From: Desulfurococcus sp.
GTDB taxonomy: Archaea > Thermoproteota > Thermoprotei_A > Sulfolobales > Desulfurococcaceae
Assembly: GCA_026626905.1 (NCBI GenBank)
Contig: JAPNUX010000005.1
Coordinates: forward strand, 16,176-80,175
Direction of reading: 5' to 3'
Length of the DNA: 64,000 nucleotides
The notes under the pieces: model-generated
What the model saw: the letters and a program-made list of their open reading frames with translations, nothing else
Database searches by the model: none
What the model was told of the DNA's origin: nothing
In this document: positions 53,006 to 62,434 of the stretch, piece by piece
How the letters are laid out: each line of letters starts with the position of its first letter
How positions within the stretch are numbered: the first letter of the stretch is position 1
Made by a program: the position numbers and the translations under genes

Positions 53006-53904
53006 TTGATTCAAAGCTAGCTTTAGATGTAGCCCTGCTATCAACATGGGCTATGACGCCAATACTGCTAGCAGCTTTAGGCGAGATCCTAGCTGAGAGG
53101 AGTGGTGTGGTTAACATAGGATTAGAGGGTATAATGCTGATCTCTGGTTTCACAGCTGTAGCAGTAGCGGATGCAACATTAAACCCGTGGCTAGGAGTAG
53201 CTGCTGCAATAGGCTCAGGTGCTCTCTTAGGATTAATCCACGGTGTTATAAGCGTCTACCTTAAAGGCAACCAGATAGTCTCCGGGGTAGGAGTAAACCT
53301 GTTTGCAGGGGGCTTCGTAGCATACGGGATAGAAGCGGTATGGAAGGTTAGAGGATACTACACCCCTAGTGTTAAAGTACCGAAGATACCATGGCTAGGG
53401 GTCTCACCTCTCTTCATAGCATCCCTGGTTCTCGTTGTAGTATTATTCCTCGTGATATATAGAAGCAGTCTGGGACTTAAGCTGAGAGCCTGCGGCGAGA
53501 ACCCTGAGGCAGCTGATGTTGTAGGAGTCCACGTGGAGAGAATACAGCTTGCAGCCACAGTGATAGGTGCAGCGATAACAGGTCTAGCTGGCGCTGTTCT
53601 AAGCATAGACTGGCTGGCAGCTATCACAAAAGAGCTTCCAGCTGGAAGAGGCTTCATAGCTCTCGCATTAGTGAACTTCGCTAACTGGAATCCACTGTAC
53701 GCTTTAGGAGGAAGCTTCCTCTTCGGCTCCCTATGGACTCTAACCGAGTACCTTAAAAACATAGAGGCTGCTAAAGCCATCATACCAGTACCCTTAATGA
53801 ATACTATCCCCTATATTGCAACACTACTGGTAACCATCGGCGTCATAGGTAAATCGAAGCCTCCGAGAAGCGTCGGCATACCCTACGTTAGAGAAGGCGA
53901 ATAG
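53002..53904 (+). CDS. ABC transporter permease (nucleoside type, YufQ-like)
   Basis: A 300-residue permease with ALGEILAERSGVVNIGLEGIML at the start and LRACGENPEAADVVGVHVERIQ in a cytoplasmic loop, the marks of the second permease of this transporter type. TTG start within the end of the previous gene (GAGGAGG just before it). Last gene of the BMP operon; a 219-base gap follows before the sugar importer. Confidence 0.92.
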   Translation: MIDSKLALDVALLSTWAMTPILLAALGEILAERSGVVNIGLEGIMLISGFTAVAVADATLNPWLGVAAAIGSGALLGLIHGVISVYLKGNQIVSGVGVNLFAGGFVAYGIEAVWKVRGYYTPSVKVPKIPWLGVSPLFIASLVLVVVLFLVIYRSSLGLKLRACGENPEAADVVGVHVERIQLAATVIGAAITGLAGAVLSIDWLAAITKELPAGRGFIALALVNFANWNPLYALGGSFLFGSLWTLTEYLKNIEAAKAIIPVPLMNTIPYIATLLVTIGVIGKSKPPRSVGIPYVREGE

Positions 53905-54064
53905 TTTTCCTCCGAAGGACATTTTAATTCAATTCCTAGTTCAAGCTAAGCCTGCAACCCACTATCCCTCTAGGCTACTAGCCTCATTACCTCAATAACC
54001 AGCTTGTGGGAGTTTTGTAGTGTTTATGATATCTACTCGTATAGAATATAGAGAAGAGCATAAA

Positions 54065-54075
54065 ACTTAAAAGCC
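54065..54075 (+). promoter_or_regulatory. promoter of the GlcSTUV-type operon
   Basis: AACTTAAAAGC about 50-60 bases before the ATG of the binding-protein gene, in the 219-base gap after the BMP operon; the preceding GAGCATAAA is purine-rich. The rest of the gap shows no gene. Confidence 0.35.
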
Positions 54076-54123
54076 CTACTATAGGATAACTATCAGTGGG
54101 TGTTAGAAGGGAGGCTGGATTCA

Positions 54124-55532
54124 ATGGCTACTCCTGGAAAGAAGACTACATTATACATCCTGATAGCCGTAATCCTCGCTGTTATAGTCATCGGTGCCAT
54201 CATCTACGTTACAGTATGGCCTGGTACCGCTCCAACCACTACCCCTGCCCCGCCGAAGAAAATGAGCTTCTACACTTGGCTTGGTGGGCTGGCCTTGAGA
54301 GATTCGCTATAGACGCATTGATAGGGAACTTCACTCAGAAGACTGGGATAGAAGTTGAAAAGACAGCTGTACCAGGAGGTGCTGGTGTTAACGCTAAGTT
54401 CGCTATTATAGCGTTAATCATGGCTGGTAATCCTCCAGCAGCATTCCAAGTTCACTGCGGCCCCGAGATCATAAGCTACTTTAGTGCTGCTCCTCATGGC
54501 GCCGGCGACTTCGAGAATCTAACCAGTATAGCGAAGGAGATTGATATCGCTTCCACACCTCCTGGGGCAGCATGTATGCTGTCAGGGAACCTCTACGCTT
54601 TACCTGTGAACCTGCACAGAGCTAACCTGATATTCATGAATAAGCAGGTCCTGGACAGGTATGGTATTAAACCCCCGTCAACACTACAGGAGCTAGTGAG
54701 TGCTGCTGAGACACTTAAGCAGAATGGAGTACCTGCAATGGTGCAAGCTGGAGCAGACCTCTTCACAGTACTCCACTTATGGGAGCAGATATTCCTGGCT
54801 GTAGGAGGCCCGACGAAATTCGTTGAGTTCATGTATGGAACTCTCAGCCCTAATGATCCAGCTATAATTGAGGCAACAAACATATTCCTTAAGCTAGCAG
54901 ACACATTCCCAAGCAACTGGGCTTCCCTCGACTGGACTGGCGCAGTGGATCAAGTAGTTAAAGGTAATGGGGCATTCCACGTTGATGGCGACTGGGCTGT
55001 AGGCTTAATATACAACGTATACCCGAATGTTAAGATGTGCCCAGTGACCAATATCACCCCTGACTGCAATATAATAGTCGCTCCATTCCCCGGCACTAGT
55101 GGCATATACAACATGGTTATAGATGCAGTAGGCGTGCCTAAAGGCCCGCAGGCCCAGCTAGGATTAGAGTTCGCTAAGTTCTTCGCTTCAAGAGACGGCC
55201 AGAAGATATTCAACCCGCTTAAAGGCAGCATAGCCGACTACCCTGATATACCAGCTGATATCTACCCAACATCCATTCAGAGATGGGAGGTAGAAGAGTA
55301 CAAGAACTCTAACGCCCAGGTCTTCAGTTTAACGCATGGAGCCCTCTTCTCTGATGTATGGCAGAAGCTACTCCAGCAGGCTGTACTATTAGCTCAAACC
55401 AAGAACACAGATTTATGGTATAATGCTGTAAGGGAGGCGCTAGCCTCCGAGAGAACGCAGTGGGAGCAGAGCGGCTACATAATGGGTACTAAGGAGAAGC
55501 CGTTCGCAGGCTACTTGCCTCCATGGGCTTAA
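54124..55532 (+). pseudogene. sugar-binding protein of a GlcS type importer, frameshifted
   Basis: A family 1 sugar-binding protein in two frames. The N-terminal 55 residues (ATG at 54124 behind GGGAGG: a short basic start, a membrane segment LYILIAVILAVIVIGAIIYV, a Thr/Pro linker and KKMSFYTW) are in one frame that stops at 54312. The rest, from WWAGLERFAIDALIGNF onward, is in another frame open to 55532. A one-base gap or gain at about 54276-54284 breaks the FYTWWAG-like strand of the ligand-binding domain. Corrected, the protein would have about 469 residues, normal for GlcS-like proteins. The leader suggests a pilin-like or uncleaved anchor, as in Sulfolobus sugar-binding proteins. Confidence 0.85.
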
Positions 55533-55545
55533 AGAGGGAGCTCTA

Positions 55546-56412
55546 ATGAACATGAACTCTAAAACCTTTTTCCTCTTCATATCCCCTATCCTCGTATTCG
55601 CAGGCCTCCTCTACTACGGGATATTTTGGAATGTTTACATTGCAACACACGATTTCACACCCATCTCCCGTGGAGCAGATTTCATTGGTTTGCAAGGCTT
55701 CGAGGACCTCTTTTCGAGTGTTGAGTTCGTTGAATCCTTTAAAAGAACTCTTCTATGGGCGGTTTTATTAGTCTTCCTGGGTAATACCATAGGGCTTCTA
55801 CTTGCTACAAGCATATACCAGTTTACAAGTTCTAGGGTGAGGAATACTCTCGTAGCACTCTTCCTCTACCCTCTATCCCTTAGCCTCGTGGTATCCGGGA
55901 TCATCTGGAGGTGGCTCTACGACCAGTACAAAGGCTTCGATGCCATCCTAGCAGAAGTGGGTATTAAGGGGCCGGCCTGGCTTGAAGGCGGTAACGCCTT
56001 CTGGAGCACTGTTTTAACGTCAGTCTGGGTTTACGCTGGCTTCTCAGCAATGCTTTATCTTGCTGCATTCTACAATGTCAACAGGAGTCTCATTGAGAGT
56101 GCTATGGTGGATGGAGCTGGTGTGCTAACTATACTAGCTAGAATCATTCTACCTAACTCCTCCCAGGGATTCATTCTCTCAACAATATTCCTGGCATTAT
56201 TCGCTATACAGATGTTCGACCTCCCCTACTCAATGTTGTTCTTGAACCCCTTCACGGAGACCATGGTTATGTATATCTTTAGCAGGTTCACCTCCATGTA
56301 CCTTTACCTGGCTTCAGCTGCCGCTATAGTCATAATAGCTGTCTCAGCTTTCATAGCTATCCCCTACTCCATGTATGGTATTAGAAGGTGGATTCTAAGA
56401 GGTGCAGGGTGA
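55546..56412 (+). CDS. sugar ABC transporter permease (GlcT/MalF type)
   Basis: A 288-residue permease with six helices. The EAA loop is ESAMVDGAGVLTILARIILPN near residues 183-203, the signal for contact with the ATPase. It begins 13 bases after the binding-protein stop with GGGAGC upstream, and is intact. It would form the pore with the next permease. Confidence 0.92.
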   Translation: MNMNSKTFFLFISPILVFAGLLYYGIFWNVYIATHDFTPISRGADFIGLQGFEDLFSSVEFVESFKRTLLWAVLLVFLGNTIGLLLATSIYQFTSSRVRNTLVALFLYPLSLSLVVSGIIWRWLYDQYKGFDAILAEVGIKGPAWLEGGNAFWSTVLTSVWVYAGFSAMLYLAAFYNVNRSLIESAMVDGAGVLTILARIILPNSSQGFILSTIFLALFAIQMFDLPYSMLFLNPFTETMVMYIFSRFTSMYLYLASAAAIVIIAVSAFIAIPYSMYGIRRWILRGAG

Positions 56413-57240
56413 ATGGTCAGCTACGCCAGGAACCAGGTGGTTGCAAGCTTAATAATAGCTGTCTTCGGGATCCTATGGATTATACCAGTGTATAGCTTGA
56501 TATCAGGCTCTCTGAAAAGCCTGGCTGAAGTCCAGGGGACCCCTGTTCTCTCCCCTCCAATGAATCCAAGCTTAGAGACTCTAGTGAAAGTGGCAGGGGA
56601 GCTGGAAACCCCAATCATTAATACCGTGCTGGTTGTTGTACCTGTTGCAGGAGCATCCACGTTTCTCGGCGCTCTCGCAGCTTACGCTATATACAGGAGA
56701 ATGGATAAGCTGAGCAACACCATAATGATAGCTATAGCTATAGCAACCTACATACCCTACCAGGCTATACTAGTACCGCTTATAAGACTTGTTAGATCAC
56801 TCGGGCTCTACAATACTCTGCCCGGGTTAGCCGTGGCATTCATGACCTACTACACTCCGATGGCAGCGCTATTAATGGTTATCTTTATCTCTGCTGTGCC
56901 GAGATTCTACGTTGAGGCAGCCATGGTGGATGGAGCATGGGATCTAAGAATATTCAGGAAGGTAGTTCTGCCGCTTCTAGGGCCAGGGCTTACTTCAACT
57001 ATGATCTTCCTCTTAATTATGACGTGGAATAACTTCTACATTCCCTTAATGACTACTCTAGGCTACGAGAAGCACATAACACTCAAGATCTTCAGCTATG
57101 TGGGTCAGAGTGGTAATCTCTACAACGAGATGTTTGCAGCCGCCCTCATAGGCTCTCTACCGCCTCTCATCGTATTTATAGCTTTAGGGAGATACTTCAT
57201 TAGAGGGCTTCAAGCCTATGGTGGAGGTGTTAAAGCTTAA
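56413..57240 (+). CDS. sugar ABC transporter permease (GlcU/MalG type)
   Basis: A 275-residue permease with the MalG-like EAA loop [20 protein letters not shown] and five to six helices. The ATG follows the previous stop codon directly, and the end of this gene overlaps the start of the ATPase gene by one base. The reading frame is intact although genes on both sides in the operon are broken. Confidence 0.92.
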   Translation: MVSYARNQVVASLIIAVFGILWIIPVYSLISGSLKSLAEVQGTPVLSPPMNPSLETLVKVAGELETPIINTVLVVVPVAGASTFLGALAAYAIYRRMDKLSNTIMIAIAIATYIPYQAILVPLIRLVRSLGLYNTLPGLAVAFMTYYTPMAALLMVIFISAVPRFYVEAAMVDGAWDLRIFRKVVLPLLGPGLTSTMIFLLIMTWNNFYIPLMTTLGYEKHITLKIFSYVGQSGNLYNEMFAAALIGSLPPLIVFIALGRYFIRGLQAYGGGVKA

Positions 57241-58309
57241 TGAGCGATGTCGCCATCGAGATTAAAGAGCTTTCAAAGATCTTTCCACCGAGAGTCATAG
57301 CACTAGATAACGTGAACTTAGATGTCTATAAGGGTGAATTCCTAGTAATCCTAGGCCCCTCAGGGTCAGGTAAGACAACACTTCTTAGAAGTATTGCTGG
57401 ATTAGAAAACCCTCGAAGGGAAGCATCACAATAAATGGTAGGGTTGTAGTTGACGCTGAAAAAGGAATATACGTTCCACCGCAGAAAAGAGATATAGGAA
57501 TGGTATTCCAGAATTGGGCGTTATATCCCAACATGAAGGTCTTCGATAATATTGCATTTCCTCTCCAGATCAAGGGTGTCCCTAAAAGCGAGATCAAGAA
57601 GAAGATTGAGGAGATCGCATCCATCCTAGGGATAAGTGAGGTACTCGACAGATACCCCGGCCAGCTTTAGGGCGGGCAGCAGCAGAGAGTAGCCTTAGCT
57701 AGAGCACTAGTAAAAGAGCCTAGTGTCCTACTACTAGACGAGCCATTCTCAAACCTGGATGCTAGAGTAAGAGTCACTGCTAGAGCGTTCGTGAAGAAGA
57801 TTCAAAGAGACCTCGGTATAACAACAATACTCGTCACACACGATCAAGCTGACGCATTTGCTGTAGGAGATAGAATTGTAGTCATACACAAGGGCAAGGT
57901 AATACAGGTGGGAGAGCCTAAGGAGCTCTACGAAGAGCCCGCCGACCTCTTCATAGCCTCGTTCATCGGGGATCCACCAATGAATATACTGGACTGGAGT
58001 ATAGTGAAGTCTATTGAAGGCTTAGATTTAATTAGGATACCGGAGGGATCTAAAATAGGTATTAGACCTGATGAAGCCTCAGCCTCAGTAGAGGAGGCTA
58101 GAGCAAAGTATAGATTAAAGGGTACTGTTGAGTTTGTTGAAACAGCAGGTTCTAGAGACTACGCTATAATAAATGTTAGCGGCCATATGGTTAAAGCCCT
58201 AGTTAAACCAGGGGATTCACTAAAGCCAGGCGACACTGCCCATATAGCTTTAAAGAGACTCTACATCTTCAGTCCTGATGGCAGCAGGATAGCAACGCTC
58301 AGAGAGTAG
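57240..58309 (+). pseudogene. sugar ABC transporter ATPase (GlcV/MalK type), frameshift plus nonsense codon
   Basis: A MalK/GlcV-like ATPase of about 356 codons with two lesions. The first 56 codons carry Walker [10 protein letters not shown]; at 57406-57409 the run GAAAACCC seems to have lost one A, since GLE then continues as [11 protein letters not shown] in the next frame. That frame runs through MVFQNWALYPNM to YPGQL, where the serine of LSGGQQQR is replaced by TAG at 57668-57670. After it come Walker B VLLLDEPFSNLD, VTHDQADAF and the C-terminal regulatory barrel. The protein cannot be made without readthrough and frame correction, so the importer should lack its motor unless another ATPase serves it. 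Confidence 0.88.
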
Positions 58310-58367
58310 TGTCGAAGAATAAGCGTTTAAACGATTCTCATGCTTCTACTTTAACATGGTGGTGTTA

Positions 58368-58811
58368 ATGCGTGTCGCCGTAGGCTCAGATGACACGTAC
58401 AGTATTGCCCGCTTCATAGTAGAGTATCTTAGAGGTAAGGGATTCGAGGTTAAAGTTGTCGGGGCTCTCGCCACCGGTAAGCCCTACCCGTGGCCTGATG
58501 TAGGCTTCGAGGTTGGCTCAATGGTGGCTAGAGGGGAGGTAGACTACGGGGTGGTTATATGCTATACTGGAACCGGGGTTTCCATAGCAGCCAATAAGGT
58601 GAGAGGTGTTAGAGCAGCCCTCGCCACGGACTCGAAGAATGCTGAAGGCGCTAGGAAATGGAATGATGCTAACGTTCTCGCGTTAAGTGCTAGGCTTACA
58701 AGTGAGGAGCTAGCTAAGGAGATACTTGATGCATTCTTCTCTACTAGTAGCGTGGATCCAGGTGAGATAGAAAACATCGAGAAGCTTAAATCCATGGATA
58801 GAGAGCGCTGA
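58368..58811 (+). CDS. RpiB/LacA/LacB family sugar-phosphate isomerase-like protein
   Basis: A 147-residue protein of the RpiB family: GSDDT at 6-10, CYTGTGVSIAANK with Cys65 in the place of the catalytic cysteine, VRAALATDS and NDANVLALSAR. Two residues differ from classic RpiB: the His of GSDHAG is Asp9 and the His before NDAN is Trp98. The base and ring-opening histidines thus seem absent, so the substrate or reaction may have changed. The ATG at 58368 has GGTGG five bases upstream; an ATG at 58356 is also open. It lies 58 bases after the broken ATPase gene. Confidence 0.8.
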   Translation: MRVAVGSDDTYSIARFIVEYLRGKGFEVKVVGALATGKPYPWPDVGFEVGSMVARGEVDYGVVICYTGTGVSIAANKVRGVRAALATDSKNAEGARKWNDANVLALSARLTSEELAKEILDAFFSTSSVDPGEIENIEKLKSMDRER

Positions 58812-58904
58812 ATCCACGCTTCCACCTCGCACAGTCTACTCGTTATTATTTAAACCCAGAGTACCCTAGGTTATCCAGTAGCCGGCTTAAACTGGTGTCA
58901 AGCA

Positions 58905-59474
58905 ATGTACTCGCTGCTCAAGATCAGAGATGTTGTTAGAATACCACCCTCGAAGTTCGGTAGGCCTGTAGAGGCTGTCGCGCTCGAGGAATTAAGAGGC
59001 AGGTATGAGGGGACAATAGTCTCCATAGAGAAGCCTGATGGAGGAGAAGAGCTTGGAGTAGTAGTAGCTGTAGTTGACGCTAAAGTCGATGAAACCGGGA
59101 GGATTCTTCCAGGAGATGGAGCCACATACCACGACGTCGAGGTAGATATGCTGGTCTTCGCACCCTTTATCAAGGAGATCGTTGAAGGCGAAGTTGTCAC
59201 CGTGACGAGAGCAGGATTATACGTGAACCTGGGTGTTGTAGACGGCTTCATACACATAAACCAGGTGTCTGATGAGAGAGTTAGCTACGATGCATCCCGT
59301 TCAATACTACTCCTCGAGGAGTCGAGGAGAATAGTGGAGAAAGGCGACTCTGTTAGAGCACGCATATATACACTTGGAATACTCCCAGGTAAAGGATTGA
59401 GAATACATATGACTATGAGGCAGCCACATCTAGGTAAACTAGAATGGCTTAAGGGAAAGGGGGGAGCTAAGTGA
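58905..59474 (+). CDS. rpoE1: DNA-directed RNA polymerase subunit E' (Rpo7)
   Basis: A 189-residue stalk subunit, the homologue of Rpb7. It starts MYSLLKIRDVVRIPPSKFG, contains GRILPGDGATYHDVEVDMLVF and an S1/OB domain (IVEGEVVTVTRAGLYVNLGV, VDGFIHINQV) that binds RNA. ATG start with GGTG seven bases upstream. Its gene overlaps spt4 by four bases; both act during elongation. Rpo4, its dimer partner, is not in the window. Confidence 0.95.
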   Translation: MYSLLKIRDVVRIPPSKFGRPVEAVALEELRGRYEGTIVSIEKPDGGEELGVVVAVVDAKVDETGRILPGDGATYHDVEVDMLVFAPFIKEIVEGEVVTVTRAGLYVNLGVVDGFIHINQVSDERVSYDASRSILLLEESRRIVEKGDSVRARIYTLGILPGKGLRIHMTMRQPHLGKLEWLKGKGGAK

Positions 59475-59677
59475 GCAGTAGAAGCAAGCCTTTCAAAGCA
59501 TGCCGTAAGTGTAGAGCACTAGTTCCAAAGGATGCTGCTACATGCCCTGTATGTGGTTCACGAGACTTTACTTTCGAGTGGAGTGGTGTTGTAATAGTCT
59601 TCAACCCTGAGAAGTCAGCGGTAGCTAAAACCCTAGGCTTGGAGACGCGAGGCAAGTACGTGGTGAAGATTGAGTAG
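59471..59677 (+). CDS. spt4: transcription elongation factor Spt4
   Basis: A 68-residue zinc-ribbon protein with CRKC near residues 11-14 and CPVCG near 25-28, then FEWSGVVIVFNPEKSAVAKTLG, the classic Spt4 pattern. It forms a heterodimer with Spt5 on the polymerase clamp. GTG start overlapping the rpo7 stop. It overlaps the next gene by eight bases. Formerly called RpoE''. Confidence 0.96.
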   Translation: MSSRSKPFKACRKCRALVPKDAATCPVCGSRDFTFEWSGVVIVFNPEKSAVAKTLGLETRGKYVVKIE

Positions 59678-60149
59678 CTTAACACCAGTGTTAAAGCTAC
59701 CAGATAGCTACAGGCTCTTCCTCGCTCTCCCCCAGGGAGAACTCTATGTGACACCTTCTAGGGGGGTTGTGAGAGGGCTGGAAGCCGAGGTCGCTGTAGG
59801 CGATGTTGTATCGAGGAATCATTTAGCTCGAATCATAGTAGTCGACGCAAAGACTAAGAGAGCTGGCGGAGGCCCCTATCCAGCTTCATGTAGTATTGTA
59901 ATCCATAATCCACATGGAGCTGTGAGCATGAAATCCTTCACAGCAGCCCTTATACGTCAGGCTAGAGTTGTATGCGTTGATGGCGAAGAGGATCTCACAG
60001 TAATCCCCTTCATGCATGCCGGCTACTCAAAGATAATATACGGGCAGCCTGATGTAGGTGTTGTAGAGATCACAGGGTCTAGAAGAGTTTTAAAGCTGCT
60101 AGCTTTAAAACTACTTAAAGGATTGAAGCCCTACGTGCTTAAAGCCTAA
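59670..60149 (+). CDS. GTP-dependent dephospho-CoA kinase (DUF359)
   Basis: A 159-residue protein of the DUF359 family, whose archaeal members have been shown to phosphorylate dephospho-CoA with GTP, the last step of coenzyme A synthesis. The marks are VGDVVSRNHLA, VVDAKTKR, NPHGAVSMKS and DGEEDLTVIPFMHA. TTG start overlapping spt4. Its place between spt4 and S24e is usual in archaea, so linkage is conserved rather than functional. Confidence 0.9.
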   Translation: MSSLTPVLKLPDSYRLFLALPQGELYVTPSRGVVRGLEAEVAVGDVVSRNHLARIIVVDAKTKRAGGGPYPASCSIVIHNPHGAVSMKSFTAALIRQARVVCVDGEEDLTVIPFMHAGYSKIIYGQPDVGVVEITGSRRVLKLLALKLLKGLKPYVLKA

Positions 60150-60165
60150 GTGAATGGTGGTGTAG

Positions 60166-60507
60166 GTGGCGAAGACAATACAGCTCGACAAGTATAGTGG
60201 CGTGGTAGTAGAGGAGAAGTACAATCCCTTAGTTAGAAGAATCGAGTTGAAGATTAAAGTAGCACATGCAGGTGAGGGAACCCCGAATAGAGGACTACTG
60301 AGACAAGCGCTAGCTAAAGCTTATGGTAGAAGCGTAAGCCTCGTTTACGTGAGAAGCATTGAAACAGAGTACGGGTTAGGGGTCAGCCTTGTCGAAGCCC
60401 ACATATATGAGAGCGAGGAGAGAGCTAGGTTATTCGAGCCTGAATTCATAGTTAAACGCAACGAGGAAGCCCTCCAGAAGATCTCAAGCCAGGAGGCTGG
60501 TGCCTAA
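60166..60507 (+). CDS. rps24e: 30S ribosomal protein S24e
   Basis: A 113-residue small-subunit protein with the EKYNPLVRRIELKIKVAHAGEG start and YVRSIETEYGLGVSLVEAHIYES. GTG start with GGTGG upstream. Its TAA overlaps the ATG of S27ae by one base, so the two proteins are coupled. Confidence 0.95.
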   Translation: MAKTIQLDKYSGVVVEEKYNPLVRRIELKIKVAHAGEGTPNRGLLRQALAKAYGRSVSLVYVRSIETEYGLGVSLVEAHIYESEERARLFEPEFIVKRNEEALQKISSQEAGA

Positions 60508-60668
60508 TGCCCTACATCCACAAGTTATACGAGGTAGACTACAGTAAGGGAGTTATAAGAAGAAAAAATAAGATCTGCCCTAAATGCGGCTCCTTCATGG
60601 CGTTCCATAAGCAGCCAGTAGCTCGATGGCACTGCGGTAAATGCGGGTACACAGAGTACGTTAAGTAG
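60507..60668 (+). CDS. rps27ae: 30S ribosomal protein S27ae
   Basis: A 53-residue zinc-ribbon protein, short enough to be missed by length cut-offs. It begins MPYIHKLYEVDYSKG and has CPKCGSF and CGKCGY as the two zinc pairs, with RWHC just before the second. The ATG overlaps the S24e stop codon. In eukaryotes S27a is fused to ubiquitin; in archaea, as here, it stands alone. Kae1 starts 33 bases later. Confidence 0.95.
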   Translation: MPYIHKLYEVDYSKGVIRRKNKICPKCGSFMAFHKQPVARWHCGKCGYTEYVK

Positions 60669-60701
60669 GCTGCCTCGAGGCCACCCTAACGTGGAAGAAA
60701 C

Positions 60702-61766
60702 ATGAGAAAACGCATCCCTGTTAAACTGCCAGTTGAAGCTGAAAGCAGAGAAATCGTAGTGCTTGGAGTGGAGTCTACAAGTCATACCTTCGGTGTAGGA
60801 GTAGTTAGATTCAGGGAGGGGTTCGCCGAGGAACTAGCAAACGTGAACAAGCAGTACAAGCCTGAGAAAGGAGGAATTCATCCAAGAGAGGCTTCATTAC
60901 ACCACGTGAAAGTAGCTCCAAGCACGCTGGTGGAGGCCTTTAAGGAGGCAGGCCTAACACCAGGAGAAGTAGACGCTATTGCTGTCGCTGTAGGACCAGG
61001 ATTAGGCCCCTGCTTGAGAACAGGGGCTACTCTCGCGAGATTCCTTTCAAAATACTACGATAAACCTCTAGTACCCGTGAACCATGCTGTCGCCCACATA
61101 GAGATAGGCAAGCTGTACAGAGGCTTTAGCGATCCCGTGGTAGTATATGTTTCAGGCGGGAATACAATGGTGGTTGTTCAGAGGGATCAGAGGTTTAGAG
61201 TTGTAGGTGAGACACTAGATATACCACTAGGCAACCTCTTTGATACATTTGCAAGAGAGGTAGGCATAGCTCCACCCTACGTGGTTAACGGGATGCATGC
61301 AGTAGATGTCTGCGCTGAATGGAACCCTGAGTTCCAGCCCCTCCCCTACACTGTGAAAGGCAACGACTTAAGCTTCTCAGGCCTGCTGACAGCAGCTTTA
61401 AGTCAAGCTAGGAGGGCTGGAGGAGATAGGAGAGAGCTTGGTAGAATTTGCAATGGCTTGAGGGAAACAGCCTTTAACATGCTTGTAGAGGTCTCCGAGA
61501 GAGTATTGGCTTTAACAGGTAAGAAGCAGCTCCTTCTAGTAGGAGGTGTTGCATCCAACAGGGTTCTACGAGGGAAGATGGAGGCTCTCAGAGAGATATA
61601 CGGTATAGACTACTATGGTACACCGCCCGAGGTAGCCGGGGATAACGGTGTTATGATAGCGTATACAGGGCTACTCCTATACCTCTACGGTAAAACCAGC
61701 AGGCCGGAGGAGACGCGTGTAAGACAGAGATACAGGCTGGATGAGGAGGTATACCCATGGCTTTAA
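60702..61766 (+). CDS. kae1: KEOPS complex tRNA N6-adenosine threonylcarbamoyltransferase Kae1
   Basis: A 354-residue ASKHA-fold enzyme that, with Bud32, Cgi121 and Pcc1, makes t6A37 in ANN-decoding tRNAs. The metal-binding His128 and His132 are in VNHAVAHIE; ESTSHTFGVG, VGPGLGPCLRTG and LLVGGVASNRVLR are family marks, and GDNGVM near the end supplies the third ligand. There is an N-terminal extension of about 18 residues before VLGVES compared with most archaeal Kae1. ATG start. It overlaps the separate bud32 gene by ten bases; in some archaea the two are fused. Confidence 0.96.
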   Translation: MRKRIPVKLPVEAESREIVVLGVESTSHTFGVGVVRFREGFAEELANVNKQYKPEKGGIHPREASLHHVKVAPSTLVEAFKEAGLTPGEVDAIAVAVGPGLGPCLRTGATLARFLSKYYDKPLVPVNHAVAHIEIGKLYRGFSDPVVVYVSGGNTMVVVQRDQRFRVVGETLDIPLGNLFDTFAREVGIAPPYVVNGMHAVDVCAEWNPEFQPLPYTVKGNDLSFSGLLTAALSQARRAGGDRRELGRICNGLRETAFNMLVEVSERVLALTGKKQLLLVGGVASNRVLRGKMEALREIYGIDYYGTPPEVAGDNGVMIAYTGLLLYLYGKTSRPEETRVRQRYRLDEEVYPWL

Positions 61767-62434
61767 AGGAAGCAGGGTTCTCCTGGGGCGCTGAATCCAT
61801 AGTATTCATCTCAAACCTCCTCGGTAGAAGAGTAGTCGTAAAGAAGCGTGTGAGCAAGCCTTACAGGCACCCCTTATACGATGAGCTCTTCATTAAGTCT
61901 AGGACTAGAATAGAAGCCAAGATCCTTGCAGAGCTCTACGAGGCTGGACTCAGGGTTCCAGCACCAGTACTAGTGGATGTTGAAGGTGGAGTCATAGTCA
62001 TGGAGTACATTGAGGGAGCGAGAACCTCGGAGATCCTAGGCCAGGCGAGTATTGAAATCGTTAGAAGAATAGCATGGGACACCGGCGAGCAGAGCGCTAT
62101 CATGCATAACATGGGAGTATACCATGGGGATTTAACTCTAGCAAACCTCATATATACTAGCAGCGGAGTATATATGATAGACTTCGGGCTAGCCGGCTAC
62201 AGCTTAGATGTAGAAGAGTACGCTATAGACATCCACCTCCTGCGTAGAAGCATAGCCTCCCTCTACCCTTCACTCCTCAACGACTTCATGGAGGCCTACC
62301 TGGAAGCATATAGAAGACGCTATAAGGGTGACTACGAGGAACTAGAGAGAAGACTTAGAGAGATAGGCGTGCGAGGCAGGTACTTTGATAAATCGCTGAG
62401 AAGAAGCTTGAAGAGGGAGAGGTATATTGATTAA
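61757..62434 (+). CDS. bud32: KEOPS complex kinase/ATPase Bud32
   Basis: A 225-residue small atypical protein kinase, partner of Kae1. It has VVIKKRVSKPYRHPLYD-like entry (VVVKKRVSKPYRHP), GGVIVMEYIEG, the catalytic YHGDLTLANLIY with Asp, and the DFG motif in DFGLAGYS. ATG start within the kae1 gene. Its end overlaps the NTP pyrophosphatase gene by eight bases. Confidence 0.96.
   Translation: MALKEAGFSWGAESIVFISNLLGRRVVVKKRVSKPYRHPLYDELFIKSRTRIEAKILAELYEAGLRVPAPVLVDVEGGVIVMEYIEGARTSEILGQASIEIVRRIAWDTGEQSAIMHNMGVYHGDLTLANLIYTSSGVYMIDFGLAGYSLDVEEYAIDIHLLRRSIASLYPSLLNDFMEAYLEAYRRRYKGDYEELERRLREIGVRGRYFDKSLRRSLKRERYID

Noticed and set aside
57668..57670. TAG in the ATPase gene as a pyrrolysine codon
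   Set aside because: The position is the invariant Ser of the ABC signature, a frameshift lies upstream in the same gene, and pyrrolysine is not expected in this lineage.
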